From positions 49,617,110-49,681,109 of the forward strand of contig CM077647.1 in assembly GCA_039707465.1 (NCBI GenBank): a DNA stretch of 64,000 nt. Reading direction: 5' to 3'. The notes under the pieces were generated by a model, which was given only the letters and a program-made list of their open reading frames with translations, searched no databases and was not told the origin of the DNA. This stretch comes from Rhabdophis nuchalis (taxonomy: Eukaryota; Chordata; Lepidosauria; Squamata; Natricidae). A program made the position numbers and the translations under genes. Of the stretch, positions 20,306-33,206 are shown piece by piece; the first letter of the stretch is position 1, and every line of letters starts with the position of its first letter.

Positions 20306-21833
20306 TTGTTCTCTTTTTATCTGTGTTTTCATCTTTTTATTTCAGTCTGGTCATTTGCACCTTGATGAAATACTCTGTTAAGTATCCTTTGGCGATCTAT
20401 TTGTGGGTTTTTTTCTTGCCCATCCATGGTATTTACAGGAATGGTCTCCAAGATCAAGGCATAAAAGTATCAGCATTACTTTTTCAAAGTCTTTTAAATG
20501 ACAAGAACAATGTGAAACAAATATAGCATGTAGACAAATTTTCCATTAATTATTTAAAGTTTTGATGGAAGAAGAATGGCATCTTGAATTAGAGACTGTA
20601 CAATAATTTTGGGAAGGATATATAAAAGACAATGATTTAAACTTGGTAGGGCCATATCACATAGAGGGGCAGAGATATAATTTTCTGTTCCTGCCTTGTC
20701 TCTCCCCTCCTCTCCTGTCCTTTCCCCTCCTGTCCTTTCCTTTCTCCTTTTCTTGATGTTTCTCTTATTTTAGACTTCCATTGTTGTTTCCATAGTATTC
20801 TTCACATCAAATTTATAGGAAAATTCAATGAGGCAATGGGATAAATCTCTAAGGAACATTAAAAAGGATCAAGTGGCTCTCAGATTGCCCACTTCTTATA
20901 AGATGATCCTTTGATTAGCATCTGTCTTTTCATCTGTACTAAAAGGGTCTTCCTACAACATTCTTTTCATGACACATGTAATTATTTTATTTCCCATCAA
21001 AACAGACCATAGGCACTGACTTCAGATCTGAAAGCTGAAGGGAACAATCAGATCGCAAAATTTCAGTTTCTAAGCTTTCTGACAGTTTTAAAATGTTCAT
21101 ACCATGAACACTGCAAGTAAAATCCATTGCCCTATAGTCTATAAATAGAACACCTTTACTCTAAAGTACTTTAAAGGAAAAATTATGCCTTGTGTCAATT
21201 ATGCCTCATTCTCCTAAAAAAATTGCAGTCACTGGGTTCCCCCCTCCCACAAAAGGGTAGGCAGTTACCCCCAGGATATAGTTATTACTACTGCTACCCA
21301 ACCTTTCCCCAGAAACTCCTAAAGTGTTTTTGTTAAATATTGAAGTAGGAATTTTTCTAAAAAATAGTAGTGCTTTCTGCCACTGGTTAAGAAAACTAAA
21401 ATGAAAACACTTTCTTGAACATCAATGCATTACAGAAAAAAATGAACAGGTACGATGAAAATGCTGTGCTTTAGAGACATATTAAATGCATATGCAATCT
21501 AGTGCTTCCAGGTTGTTTGATTACAACTTCCAAAGCCTTTCATTTTTCTCCATAGCAGCGATGACAAATGAGAGTTGGCTGAGTCCAGACCATCTTAAGA
21601 ACACGAAAATCTATTCAGGCCTAGATTCACCTAGTTGACATTCTATGTCAATTGGTGGCACATCCATTCTAAAGGAGTCACTTTGTAAATGAGATTGCAG
21701 ATCAAGTCAGCCTTTCACTACTGCTCCCAAATATAGAGGCTGGCTGCCTTCATACCTCCATACCTGATCCAGGTGCCTGTGTAATCAGAGTACTGGTTGT
21801 GGCAGTCTTGTGTTTTACCTGTTTTACCCTTTT
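20306..21833. other. no recognisable feature
   Basis: Single-copy AT-rich sequence with a CCTTT-rich stretch near 20700-20750. Confidence 0.4.
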
Positions 21834-23267
21834 TTTAAAAAATTAAATTTATATCCCACCCTTCTCCACGAAGGACCCAGGGCGGCGCACAGGAATTATT
21901 AAAAACATATAAAATAGCAAAAATACAAAATTTAAAAACATATTAAATTACAAATCTTATGCTAAAATCCAAATTAAAACCCCAATTTAAAACTATCTAA
22001 AATAGCCCCAATGGGAGGTTACGCTAGGCCGGCTTGTTGAAAGAGATGTGTCTTTAGACACTGGCGGAAGAGGCGGAGGTCTGAGATGGTGCGGAGTTCA
22101 GGGGGTAGGTCGTTCCAAAGGGCAGGGCCCGCCACAGAGAAGGCTCTTCCCCTAGGCATTGCCAGTCGGCATTGCCCGGCTGACGGTACCCTGAGAAGGC
22201 CCTCTCTGTGGGAGCGGATCGGCCGAAGGGATGTATGGGGCAGGAGACGGTCTCGCATATAACTAGGCCCCGAGCCATGGAGCGCTTTAAAGATGGTCGT
22301 CAAAACCTTGAAGCGCACCCGAAAGACCACAGGAAGCCAGTGCAGCTCGCGCAGGATCAGTGTTATATGGGAGCATCTAGAGGCTCCTGTAATCACCCGC
22401 GCGGCTGCATTCTGGACTAACTGTAGCTTTTGAGTGCACCTCAAGGGAAGCCCCATGTAGAGAGCATTACAGTAGTCGAGTCGGGAAGTCACGAGTGCCT
22501 GAGTGACTGTGCGGAGGGCAGCCCGGTCCAGTAAGGGGCGCAATTGGCGCATCAGGTGTACCTGATGAAACGCCCCCCTGGCCACCGCCGCCACATGGTC
22601 CTCCATGGACAACCGGGAATCCAGGAGGACACCCTAATTGCGTGCCCTCTCCACGGGGGCCAGTGTTTCACCCCCAATGGCCAGAGTTGGAGTAATCTGG
22701 CTGAACCGGGGTGCCGGAAACCACAGCCTTGGACGGGTTGAGCTTGAGTTTGTTACTACCCATTCAGATCCGTACGGCCTCCAAACACCGGGACAACCCC
22801 TCGGCGGCATCGTTGGGGTGGTCTGGGGTGGATATGTACAACTGAGTATCATCAGCATACAGATGATATCCCACCCCAAAACCACGGATGATCTCGCCCA
22901 GCGGCTTCATATATGTGTTGAACAGGAGGGGCGAGAGGACCGACCCCTGAGGAACCCCGCATGAAAGGGGTCTTGAGGTCGACCTCTGCCCTCCTGTCAA
23001 CACATATTGCGACCGACCAGAGAGGTAGGACGAGAACCACCATAAAACGGTGCCTCCCAGCCCCAACCCCCCCAGTCGGTGCAATAAGATACCATGGTCG
23101 ATGGTATCAAAAGCCGCTGAGAGGTCTAATAGGACTAGGATAGAGGAACACCCTCTATCCCGCGCCCTCCAGAGATCATCAACCAACGCGACCAATGTCG
23201 TCTCAGTGCTGTGTCCGGGTCGAAGCCGGACTGGCGCGGGTCTAGATAATCAACTTCCTCCAGGTGA
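21834..23267 (-). mobile_element. 5'-truncated CR1/L2 LINE, minus strand (copy G)
   Basis: The 3' end is at the left: a T-run, then 'tatatcccacccttctccac' and 'gggcggcgcacagg', the complement of the terminal motif. Coding sequence runs leftward from about 23267, where homology stops inside 'CCAGGTGATTA', the complement of the '[11 protein letters not shown]' region. It retains the RT palm and C-terminal domain. Flanking single-copy sequence starts at about 23268. Confidence 0.8.
22019..23195 (-). pseudogene. LINE reverse transcriptase (copy G), interrupted
   Basis: The upstream frame (22764-23195) has '[20 protein letters not shown]', '[20 protein letters not shown]' and '[11 protein letters not shown]'. 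An 8-9-bp deletion near 22727 ('ccacagccttgg' where other copies have extra bases) shifts the frame, and a stop occurs near 22636 where Leu is expected. The downstream frame (22019-22612) carries the C-terminal domain to its normal stop. The two intact blocks suggest modest age. Confidence 0.75.
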
Positions 23268-25504
23268 TTATGGCAAAAGTAAGCAAAGGTAGTACCAATA
23301 GTAACAGGTATCTTGGATGGACCCTCAAAACAACTTGTACTCCATTAGCATTGACAAAATCACCATCAGTATAGACTGATGCAACTTTACTTGGAACAAA
23401 TTGCATCTTGTGTGACCATACCTTTAACAACATCAAAGAACAACATCTGCTACTGCAGGTCTTTGGGAAGGAGTTCATTGGTGGACAAAAATACAAAATC
23501 TATTCTAAACTGTTTGACAATGCAATAACCATAATATCAATTATTATTTTATGACAGTAAGTATAGAAAATCCAATTGGTTATAGTTACCGTCCTGTTAT
23601 TTAAATAAATTCTGGCAATGTTAATTTGTTTGTTTATGTTCCACCCATTTTGCCTTGCTACACACTGAAATAATTAAGCAAAAATAACAACAGTAATAAA
23701 TGTGTAAAAATATTGTATTGTGGTGAGTAGGATGAAGTCAAAAGTTAATACACTTGACATTTTCTGTAAATGTTGTAAATTTTGGGGAGGAGGCTACACA
23801 AAGTGCATGGGGAAAGGTAGGGCATTTCCTCATACAATAGCCACCTCCAGAATATTAGGTTCCTAGGCCAACTGGCAGAGCCAGATCCTCAGGCACTTAC
23901 TGAAGGTCAAAAGGGTGGGTGAGAAGATCCAAAGGGCAGGAGTCAAAGCAGAAAAGGCTCTTTGCCTGATCCTGTCAACAAAAATTCCTGGATTGATGGG
24001 GTCCACAGCATGCCTTACTGGGGTACTTCAAATAACCTGAATAATTTTCTCTATTATTTAGATATTATATTGAATCATATCCCCAGTTCTTTATTATATT
24101 CTTCTACATCAAATGCAGACTTCAAAGAGTTCATTTTGTCTAATTTCCTTTTGACTTAACTGTACCCTTGCACCACTCTTGAGTTACAGTAAAAGAGTCT
24201 TTTACTTTCCCTACTAGGACCTAATCAGAGCACAAATATTAATTGGCATTTTATTCTGCCATGTCCCTATGATACTGCCTTTATCTCAACTCCAGTTCAC
24301 AATAAATAAAAGAGAAAGGTAAAATAAAAATAAAATAAAATTATCCTTTTTATTCAGACACTACCCAAGGGCAACTTCAAGATGTAAGGTTTTGTGACTC
24401 ATCCCCTTGAAGGAAATCAGCTGCCTCAGCCCAGGAAAATACATCATTGTTTTAAAGAGCTAAAACTTTGTGATGCTGCTACTCTTACATTCATTTGAAT
24501 GGGAAGTGAGGCAATTTCAGGCCAAGCAGCAATGAAACATTAGAGGATGGCTGTAGGTACCACATGACCACCTAGTCTGCTGATAAAGTTAAACTAAATT
24601 TCACTTCCTGACTTTTGTACCTGCAGTCTGAAGAGGGGGTTGTACTTAACTTGTCTTTGCCTCCAGCAACACTTACATGAAAGAAAATGAACTTCAGTTA
24701 ATTTTATTCTCCATGGTTCTCCACGGTCAGCTTCATGCTTTTGTGGTTGCCAAACATGCTGCATTCCTGTTTACAAAGCAGTAATTTAAGTGACAGGTCT
24801 TTTGAGTAGAAGGCATGTCATTTGTCATGGACTTCATGGGAATGAAAAAAAGCAGGGGGGGGGAGTTTCTGGGCTTCTTTAAAAGTCTTGCATTTGTAAT
24901 ATAATCTGATGTTGTGCATCAGTTCCATTGCTCCCAGCATCTAAGGCATGGATATCTGAAAATAATGCAGGGCCCTGAGCAAAATAGCCATGTGCCTCAA
25001 GAAAAAAACATGATTGTTTTCACTGGACTGTGAGTTTTAACTCTTACCTGAGGTAATGTGGGACGTTTATCTGCCACCCCCCCCCATGAAAATTGATCAC
25101 ACCCGTTTTCCAGACTCTTTTATAAATGGCATTCAAAAGATTCCACCCCCACCTTCCCTTATAATTCTATCCATCTTCCATATTCATTTTTTCTTTCTGT
25201 CTTAGACAAGTTCTAAGACTTCTCTCTTGCCACAAATTTGGAACAAATTACCCTGTTCTATTTTTTGTGGGTATTATTGAATATTTATTTAATCATAGAA
25301 TATATAAGAAGATAATGCTTTCTCAGGATTCATATAACAGCCATTGTATAGGAAAGTAAACTTCCAGATTAGCAGTTCTTACTAGTCAAAATATATTGTA
25401 TAAGAATTCTATCTTTTCATAGATTTTCTATAAGGAAAAAGCTGTAACAGCGCGAGAAAAACAAGATGTTTACAAACAAAAGACATTATCATTCAGGTAA
25501 AAAG
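23268..25504. other. unrecognised sequence
   Basis: No coding frame or repeat that I can name. 23290-23500 reads like a decayed coding relic on the plus strand but I cannot assign it. A short (aaaat)n stretch lies at about 24314-24340. Confidence 0.35.
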
Positions 25505-25858
25505 ATACGGTAAAGGTTCCACTCGCACGTGTAGTCATTCCCAACTCTAGGGGCCGGTGCTCATCTCCGTTTCAAAGCCAAAGAGGCAACGCTGTCCAAA
25601 GATGTCTTCATGGTCATGTGGCCGACATGACTAAATGCCGAAGGCTGATGAAATGCTGTTACCTTCCCACCAAAGGTGGTTCCTATTTTTCTACTTGCAT
25701 TTTTATGCGTTTTTGAACTGCTGGGTTGGCAGAAGCTGGGACAAGTAATGGGAGCTCATTCCATTATGCTGCGCTACAGATTTGAACTGCCAAGCTGCCA
25801 ACCTTTCTGATCAACAAGCCCAGCATCTTAGCCACGGGACCACTGCGTCCCCTTTCAT
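25505..25858 (-). mobile_element. Sauria-type tRNA-derived SINE, minus strand
   Basis: On the minus strand it starts with a tRNA-like head: 'gggacgcagtggtcccgtgg', 'gctaagatgctggg' (A-box region) and 'ggcagttcaaatctgtagcg' (B-box region). It then has the conserved body with 'agcttctgccaacc' and 'atgcaagtagaaaaatagg', and ends with 'ctagagttgggaatgactac', which resembles a Bov-B LINE 3' end. It is nearly full length and less diverged than the copy at 15955. It relies on another element's reverse transcriptase. Confidence 0.8.
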
Positions 25859-26186
25859 TCAGACTCTTCTTTAAAATTTCATGAATTATTTCATGAAGAT
25901 TAGGAAGTGTATGAAGATAGAATTGTAAGAAGAACCCATGGTCTCTTACATGGTTGATTCTGCTATATCACTAGATTACTCCAAACTACATTTGTCACTT
26001 ATTTGTCATCTACTGAAACCCCTATCAAACAGTTTCTTATAACTCGGGAGAGGTAGATATCAATCACAGAAAGTGAAATTTTATTTGTGTCTGCCCAATC
26101 ATGGAATCTTCTTCCCACAGAGCCTTGTCCATACTATTACCATTGTAGATTACTGTACAGGCAATATTTTTTATTACAGTATCTTA

Positions 26187-26461
26187 AATAATAATAATAA
26201 TAATAATTTTAATACTTATAAACCGCTCCCTCTCCCCAAGGGGACTCGGGGCGGTGCACAGGCAGAATAAAAACAGTAAAAAATATACAAACAGTTCTGA
26301 AACCAAATTAAACTTAACCCGTGCTAAAATTCCCATAAAACTAAAAGCTAAAAGCTACCCAATAAAACCCCAAGACAGGGAGACTATCCCAGGCCGGCCA
26401 GACAGAAAAAGTGGGTTTTTAATTTAAGACGGAAGGAGCGGAGGTCCGTGGTCGTTCTAAT
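26187..26461 (-). mobile_element. LINE 3' end, (AAT)n-tailed subfamily (copy H)
   Basis: Starts at the left with an 'aat' microsatellite (about 26187-26208), then 'aaaccgctccctctccccaa' and 'ggactcggggcggtgcacag', a 3' UTR and the last codons of the C-terminal domain, truncated near 26461. Sequence and tail match the copy at 56128, so both belong to one subfamily that differs from copies B, C, D and G. Confidence 0.75.
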
Positions 26462-27716
26462 ATAATTGGCTTAAGTATTCTTAATATTATATAAATAATA
26501 TACCAAATGGATTAATGTAATGATCGTGAATATATTATATGACTGTAAAATGAATACTTTCAATTAGGCAATATTTACTTTATTCATGATTTCTACCTAT
26601 GATTATATAGTACAGTTGTGCACTGTGGTTACACCAAGTCAATTTATTAAGTTGAGTTATTTAAAAAACTTGTGCACACAGCTACAAATGCTTCCATATT
26701 GCATTCATAGCTTATCAGAACATAGCCCCAAAGCATTTAATTAAACATTATTTTGTATGTAATGTTTTTGGTTCAAAGAAAGAAAGTGATAGAAGAAATA
26801 ATGTTCATTGCAAAATGCTGTGGCAGCCAACAATATGGCAGTTTTAAACAACTGATAAAAACTGATGACTACTAATCATGAAAAAAATTATTACATCAAT
26901 TCCATAGTGGCCAATATGTCTCTCAATCCCGGAGGACACATATGAGATGTATTCAATTGAAAAATACACTCCCTGAATTTCCCATACAACTTTGGTTAGC
27001 TGTTGTGAGAACAAAATGCTATATATCAGAGAGGATTTTGAACTGATCCAGCAGAGTTCTTTCTGTATTCCTGTATAGGATAAGTTTGTTTACAAAGAAC
27101 CAACATACTTTGGTATCTGAAGGTGATTTTGTACAAGTAAAAGTGGTTTTCTTCTTCTACAAAATATGAATTACTTTCCTTTAGCAGTGCTGCATTGCAT
27201 CAGGCCCAGGTTTTTCTCCACTTCATTAAAAACACACATGCTCACAGAAGTTCACTAAATATTTATGAATGGAATTTATGACTGTGAATTGATGCCTTTT
27301 TCCAGAACTAAAAAGATATCTGTGTGTGGCCAAATCCATCCCCCGCCCCTTTCACACACAAATCTATGACAAACTCAGAAGTATTGAGGTGAATAGCAAC
27401 TTAACATTAATACTGAAAATCTTCACCTGGAAAAAATACCTAGGCTATTTAAAATCTTATTTAACTACCTAGAAAAGAAGTAGAGGGCACATGTTCACTA
27501 TTTCAGAGCAATGTTATCAACATCAACCAATTGATTTTATTGCCTCACAAACGACAAAATGGTGTTCATCAATAAAATCCAACCAGACTCGCAATCAGAT
27601 TTTATTTAATCTTCATTCCCAGGAGGGTGAGAGTCCATGTTGCCTGGAACAAACTATCCTTGAAGAGTGAGAAATAGCCCATCTTGTTTGTTTTGACCAA
27701 CCCTGCAGACTCTCCT
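26462..27716. other. no recognisable feature
   Basis: Single-copy AT-rich sequence without identifiable genes or repeats. Confidence 0.4.
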
Positions 27717-28161
27717 GGGTCTGTCAAAGGGTGGGCTTCAAAAATTTTAGCAAGGGGTTCTCTGCCGAGTTGCTTGTTGGGCGTGGCCATGGTAGGTGTG
27801 GCCTAGTCGCCTCCTATAACATGGCAGGGGGGTGTTTTTCCCCTCCCCAAGCTCCGGAGGCTTTCCTCAAGTCTCTGGAGGGTGAAAACTGGAGGCCCTC
27901 TGGAGGCCAGAAATAGGCCTGTTTCCAGCCTTTCCAAACTTCCAGTATGCCCATTTTTCACCCTGCCCAAGTCTCCGCGCATGCCCTGCACTTACTTGCA
28001 TTCAAAATGGGCCATGTGGGAACTCCTGGGAGGGGTGGGGCTGGAAAAGGTGAGCAGGGCCATCCAGAAATGGAATTTGGGGTTCTCTGAACTGCACAGA
28101 ATCTTAGCTAGAGGTTCTCCCGAACACTTGAAAACCCCTATCAGCCCACCCCCGGGTCTGT
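27717..28161. mobile_element. hAT-type MITE with perfect 8-bp TSD
   Basis: The element at 27725-28153 (429 bp) is flanked by 'gggtctgt' at 27717-27724 and 28154-28161. The left end 'caaagggtgggcttcaaa' and the complement of the right end 'gggggtgggctgat' share a 'ggtgggct' core. The interior is rich in 'ctggagg' and 'ggcctg' words. Open frames inside it are artefacts of GC-rich composition. Confidence 0.75.
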
Positions 28162-29765
28162 CTCTCCCAATAGTCAATCTAATTCTTAATATAATATCTA
28201 AATGTGATACTTTCAATTCATGGTATCTTTATTTGTTCATTAGGATTGACTCTCCAACACTATGTACCAAAACAAGAAGTTTGTATAGTATTTTGAACTG
28301 GGGATAGGCCAAATTAAAAAAAATTCATGAATTAAAAACTACCTCAATTTCCCACAGTTTGTGCTGGAGACAGCAGACAGACTTTATTTGAGTCTGAGAA
28401 TAGTTGTGGTTCTTTCTCTGACCTTTTGTGAAGACTCCTGAAAAGAAAATATGATCCAACTTTGATGAATATGAGATTAAGGTGTTTCCAAGAGCTAGAA
28501 GTGAGAACTTTTTTGTTGAAAAATAAAGGTACTACTAATAAAGGTAGAACGATTCTTAGGGCAACATGAAACACCAAGAAGAAATTTGGCTTCTAAAAGT
28601 GGCAACAAAGTTGTAATTTTTAAAGAGACAACAGGGTAAAATTCTTAAATGCACAGAAATCAATAATGTTAATTTAAGAATCAATAACGTTAATTGTATT
28701 TCATGACAATGAATGTTAATTCAATTTAAAATTTAAATTGAATTGATCATAGTTCTGGATGTGGTTTGGTTTCTTTCTTGTTTTTACCCTCCTACTATTT
28801 GTAATACAGCTTTCACCTTATTTCTCCTATCAAAGGCATGCCTCCTATGGAGGTTAGATTATTCTGGATCCTTATATGGACATGTAATATTTTTCTTATA
28901 TCATATATTGGAGAATAACAAATTTAAGAAAACTAAGTTCAACATTTTCCTGAAACTGAAATATTCTCATCTGCCTACTCTCATTCCAACCTACTCAAGT
29001 TGATCACAGGACATCCTGGATTGGTAGGGCTTATTTGAATAATAAATTTTCCCAGCATGTCAGGCTGCTAGATCTGAGTTGCAAAAACAGAAATGACCAC
29101 TAGATAGCACCAAAGAAATATATAAAATTTTCACTCTTGGCTGCTGCTTAGTGTATAGCTGAATTTTTGCCATCCAGACCTACTACTTTAGCACTGACAA
29201 GTTTGTTTTTACATACATTTGAGTTGTTCATGGAACTGTGATATCAGTCCTCACAATAATATCATGAATAAATGATTCTTTCTCTTTCACGCTTTACAAT
29301 ATACATTTGTAATATATTTAAAAACAAAGGTCCATATGTTTATGATGTATCATTCCATTTGGTAGTTGTTTTTCCAGGCTTTACACTACTCCATGTTTTA
29401 TTATAGCACCAAACATGAATAAGAACAATTAATTCCTAACAACATAACTATTTATCTGTTCTTATGGTTGGAATGCATTAGAGTGGCATAAACTGCCTTT
29501 TTTTCAATAAAAATATCAAATTTCTTTGTAGCTGTTTACATCTGTCTCACATGACTGTTCCACCATGACTTTGCGAACCACCCGTCCGGAGGTTAAACCA
29601 GACTCAGCCTACCTCACTTTTTAAGATCAGTTTCTCCTTGGCCATGCACTACAGCTGTAAAGGTCCCAGGGAGGAATAACCTCCCCCAACAGCAAGAACC
29701 CCCATGGCCAGTGTTACTTCCCAGTTTCTATTTTATTCTATTTCATTCATTTTAATGCCACTCGG
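28162..29765. other. no recognisable feature
   Basis: Single-copy AT-rich sequence. A short region near 28650-28745 repeats 'aatcaataa.gttaatt' and contains a small palindrome 'caatttaaaatttaaattga'. 29540-29765 may be additional LINE leader but cannot be matched to the other copies. Confidence 0.35.
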
Positions 29766-29876
29766 AATGTATTCAACGTCTGACCTCCGCGCCCTGTGGG
29801 AATCCCCCCTCTCGCAGGTTTGGCCCTCAGCACTAATGAGGGCCCACCTTAATGATAGATTTATCAATCTCGAGAG

Positions 29877-31454
29877 GTGGCGAAAACGGAAACTGAGGGG
29901 TTTTTAGAGGTTTTTAAAATTCGGCTTTTAAGGGGTCCCAGGGAGGGGAGAGGGCTTCTTGGGATAAGGGGTGTGGGTGGGGGAAGCAACCAACCAAGTA
30001 ACACCTCCAGGCCGGCCCATGGTCTCGACGGGGAGGCCATAGGGTCTGATATTGGGAGGGAGGCGAGGGTTCACTTAACAGAGGGCTATACCATCAGGAC
30101 AGTCTGGGGGAGGGGTAGATATGGCGGGAGCCAGAGACCATACCATGTGTCGGGAGGGCGCACCTGCTGTTTACAAGCGGTTGTGCACTCCGATCTCCAA
30201 GGCTCCTCCTGTAACCCAGGAGGTCAGGGATTTCAGAGCCAGGGCCCTAGGCTGATGTTATGCAACGCCAGGTCCATGGTCAACAAAGCCCCCCTCATCT
30301 ACGACTTGGTGTCGGAGGGGGAGCCAGACCTGGTAGGTATCACAGAGACCTGGCTGGGCCATGAGGGGGGAATACCCCTCGTGGAAATGTGCCTGCCAGG
30401 TTACCGGGCATTTAATCAGCCACGGGCCCAAGGTTGGGGTGGGGGGATGGCGATTGTTATTAAGGAAAGTCTTGAACCGAGGGAGACCACTGTGCCACAG
30501 ACAGCCGGTTGTGAGTCCCTCTGGGTGAAGTGGGGTCATGGGAGGCAGTTGGGTTTGCTGATAGTGTACCTGGCTCTCCACTACATATCAGCAGCCCTAC
30601 CCGAGCTCCTCGATGTGATCACCGAGGTGGAGGTTGATACCCCCAGACTTTTAGTCATGGGGGATTTCCACCTGCCATCGGTGGACGAGACATCTGAGAT
30701 GGCCCGGGAGTTCATGGCCTCCATGACGGCCATGGACCTGACCCAAGTAATTCTTGGCCCCACACACACCTGGACACACACACTGGACTTAGTTTTTGTC
30801 TCTGGCCAGTGGACGAGTGTTCTTGGATTAGGGGAATTAGCCATCGAACCCCTGTCATGGACAGATCACTCTCTCCTTTGGCTTGACTTTCCAACCGCTA
30901 CACCCCACCGCGGGGAGGCGGAACCAGATATCCCAAGATGGTTCCGCCCCAGGCACTTGATGGACCCAGAGAGGTTCCAGACAGAGCTTGGGCCAATTCC
31001 TGAATCCCTGGCCCACGACTCGACTGAGGACCTAGTGACCGCATGGAATAATGCGGCAACGGGGGCCCTGGACCGGGTCGCGCCATTGCAGCCTCTCACT
31101 CTGCATCAGTCTACCTTGGCTCCTTGGTTTTCCGAGGAGCTGAGGGAAATGAAATGCCAGAAGAGACGCCTAGAGAGCATCTGGGGGTCCACTCGCGCCG
31201 AATCTGACCGGACACGGGTTAGGTCGCATTTGCGGACCTATCTTGGGGCAATGAGAACAGCGAAACGGGATCATCTCGCTGCTCTCATCGCATCCGCAGA
31301 TAACCGCCCTGCCACCCTGTTTAGAGTGACCCGCTCCCTCCTTCAACAGAGGCCGCGGGAAGTTCTTTTACAGGGTCATGCAGAGGAATTTGGATGTTAT
31401 CTGCAGGATAAAATCGCTCGAGATCCAGGGCGAGTTAACCTTCAATTGGGTTAG
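29877..31454 (+). pseudogene. LINE N-terminal extension, AP endonuclease and linker (copy E)
   Basis: A 525-codon open frame. The first third has an RG-rich stretch ('TVWGRGRYGGSQRPYH'). The endonuclease follows with 'LMLCNARSMVNKAPLIYDL' and '[12 protein letters not shown]'; the D-x-N block reads 'MGDFHLPSVDE', where the expected Asn is His, so catalysis would probably be lost. The terminal block is 'LSWTDHSLLWLDFPT'. The linker runs to 'LQQRPREVLLQGHAEEFGCY' and ends at a frameshift near 31425. A conserved basic motif ('RWRKRKLRGF') lies just upstream in another frame at about 29872. Confidence 0.8.
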
Positions 31455-32983
31455 TCCCGGCGGGATGACAGAGACAGCTCTTAAGACCGTTATTTGGGCT
31501 GAGTTTGATCCTGTGACTCCTGATGGCATGGACAGGATACTGGGGCAGCTGAATGCCATCACTTGTTTATTGGACCCGTGTCCCTCCTGGCTTGTACTGG
31601 CTGGCTCCAAATGATTGTCAACGCTTCTTTGAGTGAGGGGTTCTTGCCAACCGTCTTGAAAGAGGCGGTGGTGAGGCCCCTCCTCAAGAAGCCATCCCTC
31701 GATCCAGCTGTTTTATCCAACTATCATCCGGTCTCCAACCTTCGCTTTTTGGTGAAGGTTGTCGAGAGTGTGGTGGCACGACACTTCCCCCAGCACCTGG
31801 AGGAAACTGCCTATTTAGACTCGCGCCAGTCTGGCTTCCGACCTGGGTACAGCATGGATACGGCATTGGTTACATTGGTAGATGATCTCTGGAGAGCCCG
31901 GGATAGAGGTTGTTCCTCTATCCTGGTCCTGTTAGACCTCTCAGCAGCTTTTGATACCATCGACCATGGTATCCTATTGCACCGGCTGGGGGGGTTGGGG
32001 TTGGGGTTGGGAGGCACCGTTTTACGGTGGTTCTCCTCCTACCTCTCCAACCAGTCGCAATTTGTGTTGGCAGGGGGGCAGAGGTCGACATCAAGGCCCC
32101 TTAGATGTAGGGTGTTTCAGGGGTCTTTCCTCTCACCCTCCTGTTCAACATCTACATGAAGCCGCTGGGTGAGATCATCCGTGGTTTTGGGGTAGAGTTC
32201 CATCTGTACGCTGATGACACCCAGCTGTACATCTCTACCCCTAACCACCCCAACGATGCCGCCAACGTGATGTCCCGGTGCTTGGAAGCCGTGCGAGTCT
32301 GGATGGGGAGGAGCGGGCTCCAACTCAACCCGTCCAAGACCAAGCGGCTGTGGTTCCCGGCACCACAACATAGCCAGTTAGTTCCATCTCTGACTATTGG
32401 GGGGCGAGTTATTAGTCCCCGCAGAAAGGGCCTGCAACTTGGGTGTCCTCCTGGACTCTCGGCTGTCCTTAGATGACCACCTGACAGCCGTAGCCAGGGG
32501 GGGGGCTTCTATCAGGTTTACCTGATACACCAGTTGCACCCCTTTCTGGATCGTGGCGCCCTACACACAGTCACTCAAACTCTCATCATCTCCCGTATGG
32601 ACTACCCAGAGGCTCCAGTTAGTGCAGAATGCGGCCGCGCAGGGATCTTGGGAGCCTCAAAATACTCCCATATAACACCTCTCCTGCACGAGCTGCACCG
32701 GCTGCCTGTGGCCTTCCGGGTGCGTTTCAAGGTCTTAGTGACCATCTTTAAAGCGCTCCATGGCAGCGGACCTGGCTACTTACAGGACCGCCTACTAACA
32801 CATACCTCCACTCGACCCGTCCGCTCCCACAGGGAGGGCCTCCTTAGGGTGCCGTCCGCCGGACCATGCCGGCTGGCGACTCCCAGGGGAAGAGTCTTCT
32901 CTGTGGCAGGTCCCGCCCTCTGGAACGACCTCCCCCAGATCTCCGCACAATCACAGGCCTTCACCTCTTCTGTTGGACATTAA
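31455..32983 (+). pseudogene. LINE reverse transcriptase (copy E), frameshifted
   Basis: Three overlapping frames (31563-32159, 32156-32476, 32534-32983) together cover the RT and C-terminal domain. Motifs are '[20 protein letters not shown]', '[12 protein letters not shown]' (decayed [13 protein letters not shown] block), '[12 protein letters not shown]' and 'HITPLLHELHRLPVAFRVRF'. There is a small tandem gain of 'ggggtt' near 32000 and a deletion near 32608 that removes the 'YCNALYMGLPL' block. Not functional. Confidence 0.8.
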
Positions 32984-33206
32984 AAACTTACTTCTTTTGT
33001 TTGGCCAGCCTGGCATAGCTGGTACAGCTATTACTATTTTAATTGGGTTTTAATTAACGATTTAGCACGGGTCTAATCTTATTTAATCTTAATTTTAACT
33101 ATTTGATTGTTTGTACTTTTATATTTTATATTTTATAGCTCCTATAAAGTCCCATGAGTCCCATGTCGGGAGATAGGGCGGTATAGAAATGAAATTAAAG
33201 TTAAAA

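Larger units (their letters stand above)
29766..33206 (+). mobile_element. near-full-length CR1/L2 LINE (copy E)
   Basis: About 3.4 kb. The leader aligns with that of copy C from 'tctgacctccgcgccctgtg' on. Coding order is basic N-terminal extension, AP endonuclease, linker, RT (YADD at about 32207-32218) and C-terminal domain to about 32983, then a 3' UTR to 'gggcggtatagaaatgaaat' and a 'taaag' tail. The endonuclease half is a single 525-codon frame while the RT half has several shifts, the reverse of copy C. The 3' stem is degraded on its 5' side. Confidence 0.85.

Noticed and set aside
25505..25858. Functional tRNA gene
   Set aside because: The A- and B-box-like head belongs to a SINE with a non-tRNA body and tail; no cloverleaf with anticodon stem can be drawn.
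27731..28307. Frames of 61-141 codons
   Set aside because: Mostly inside the hAT MITE at 27725-28153; no motifs.
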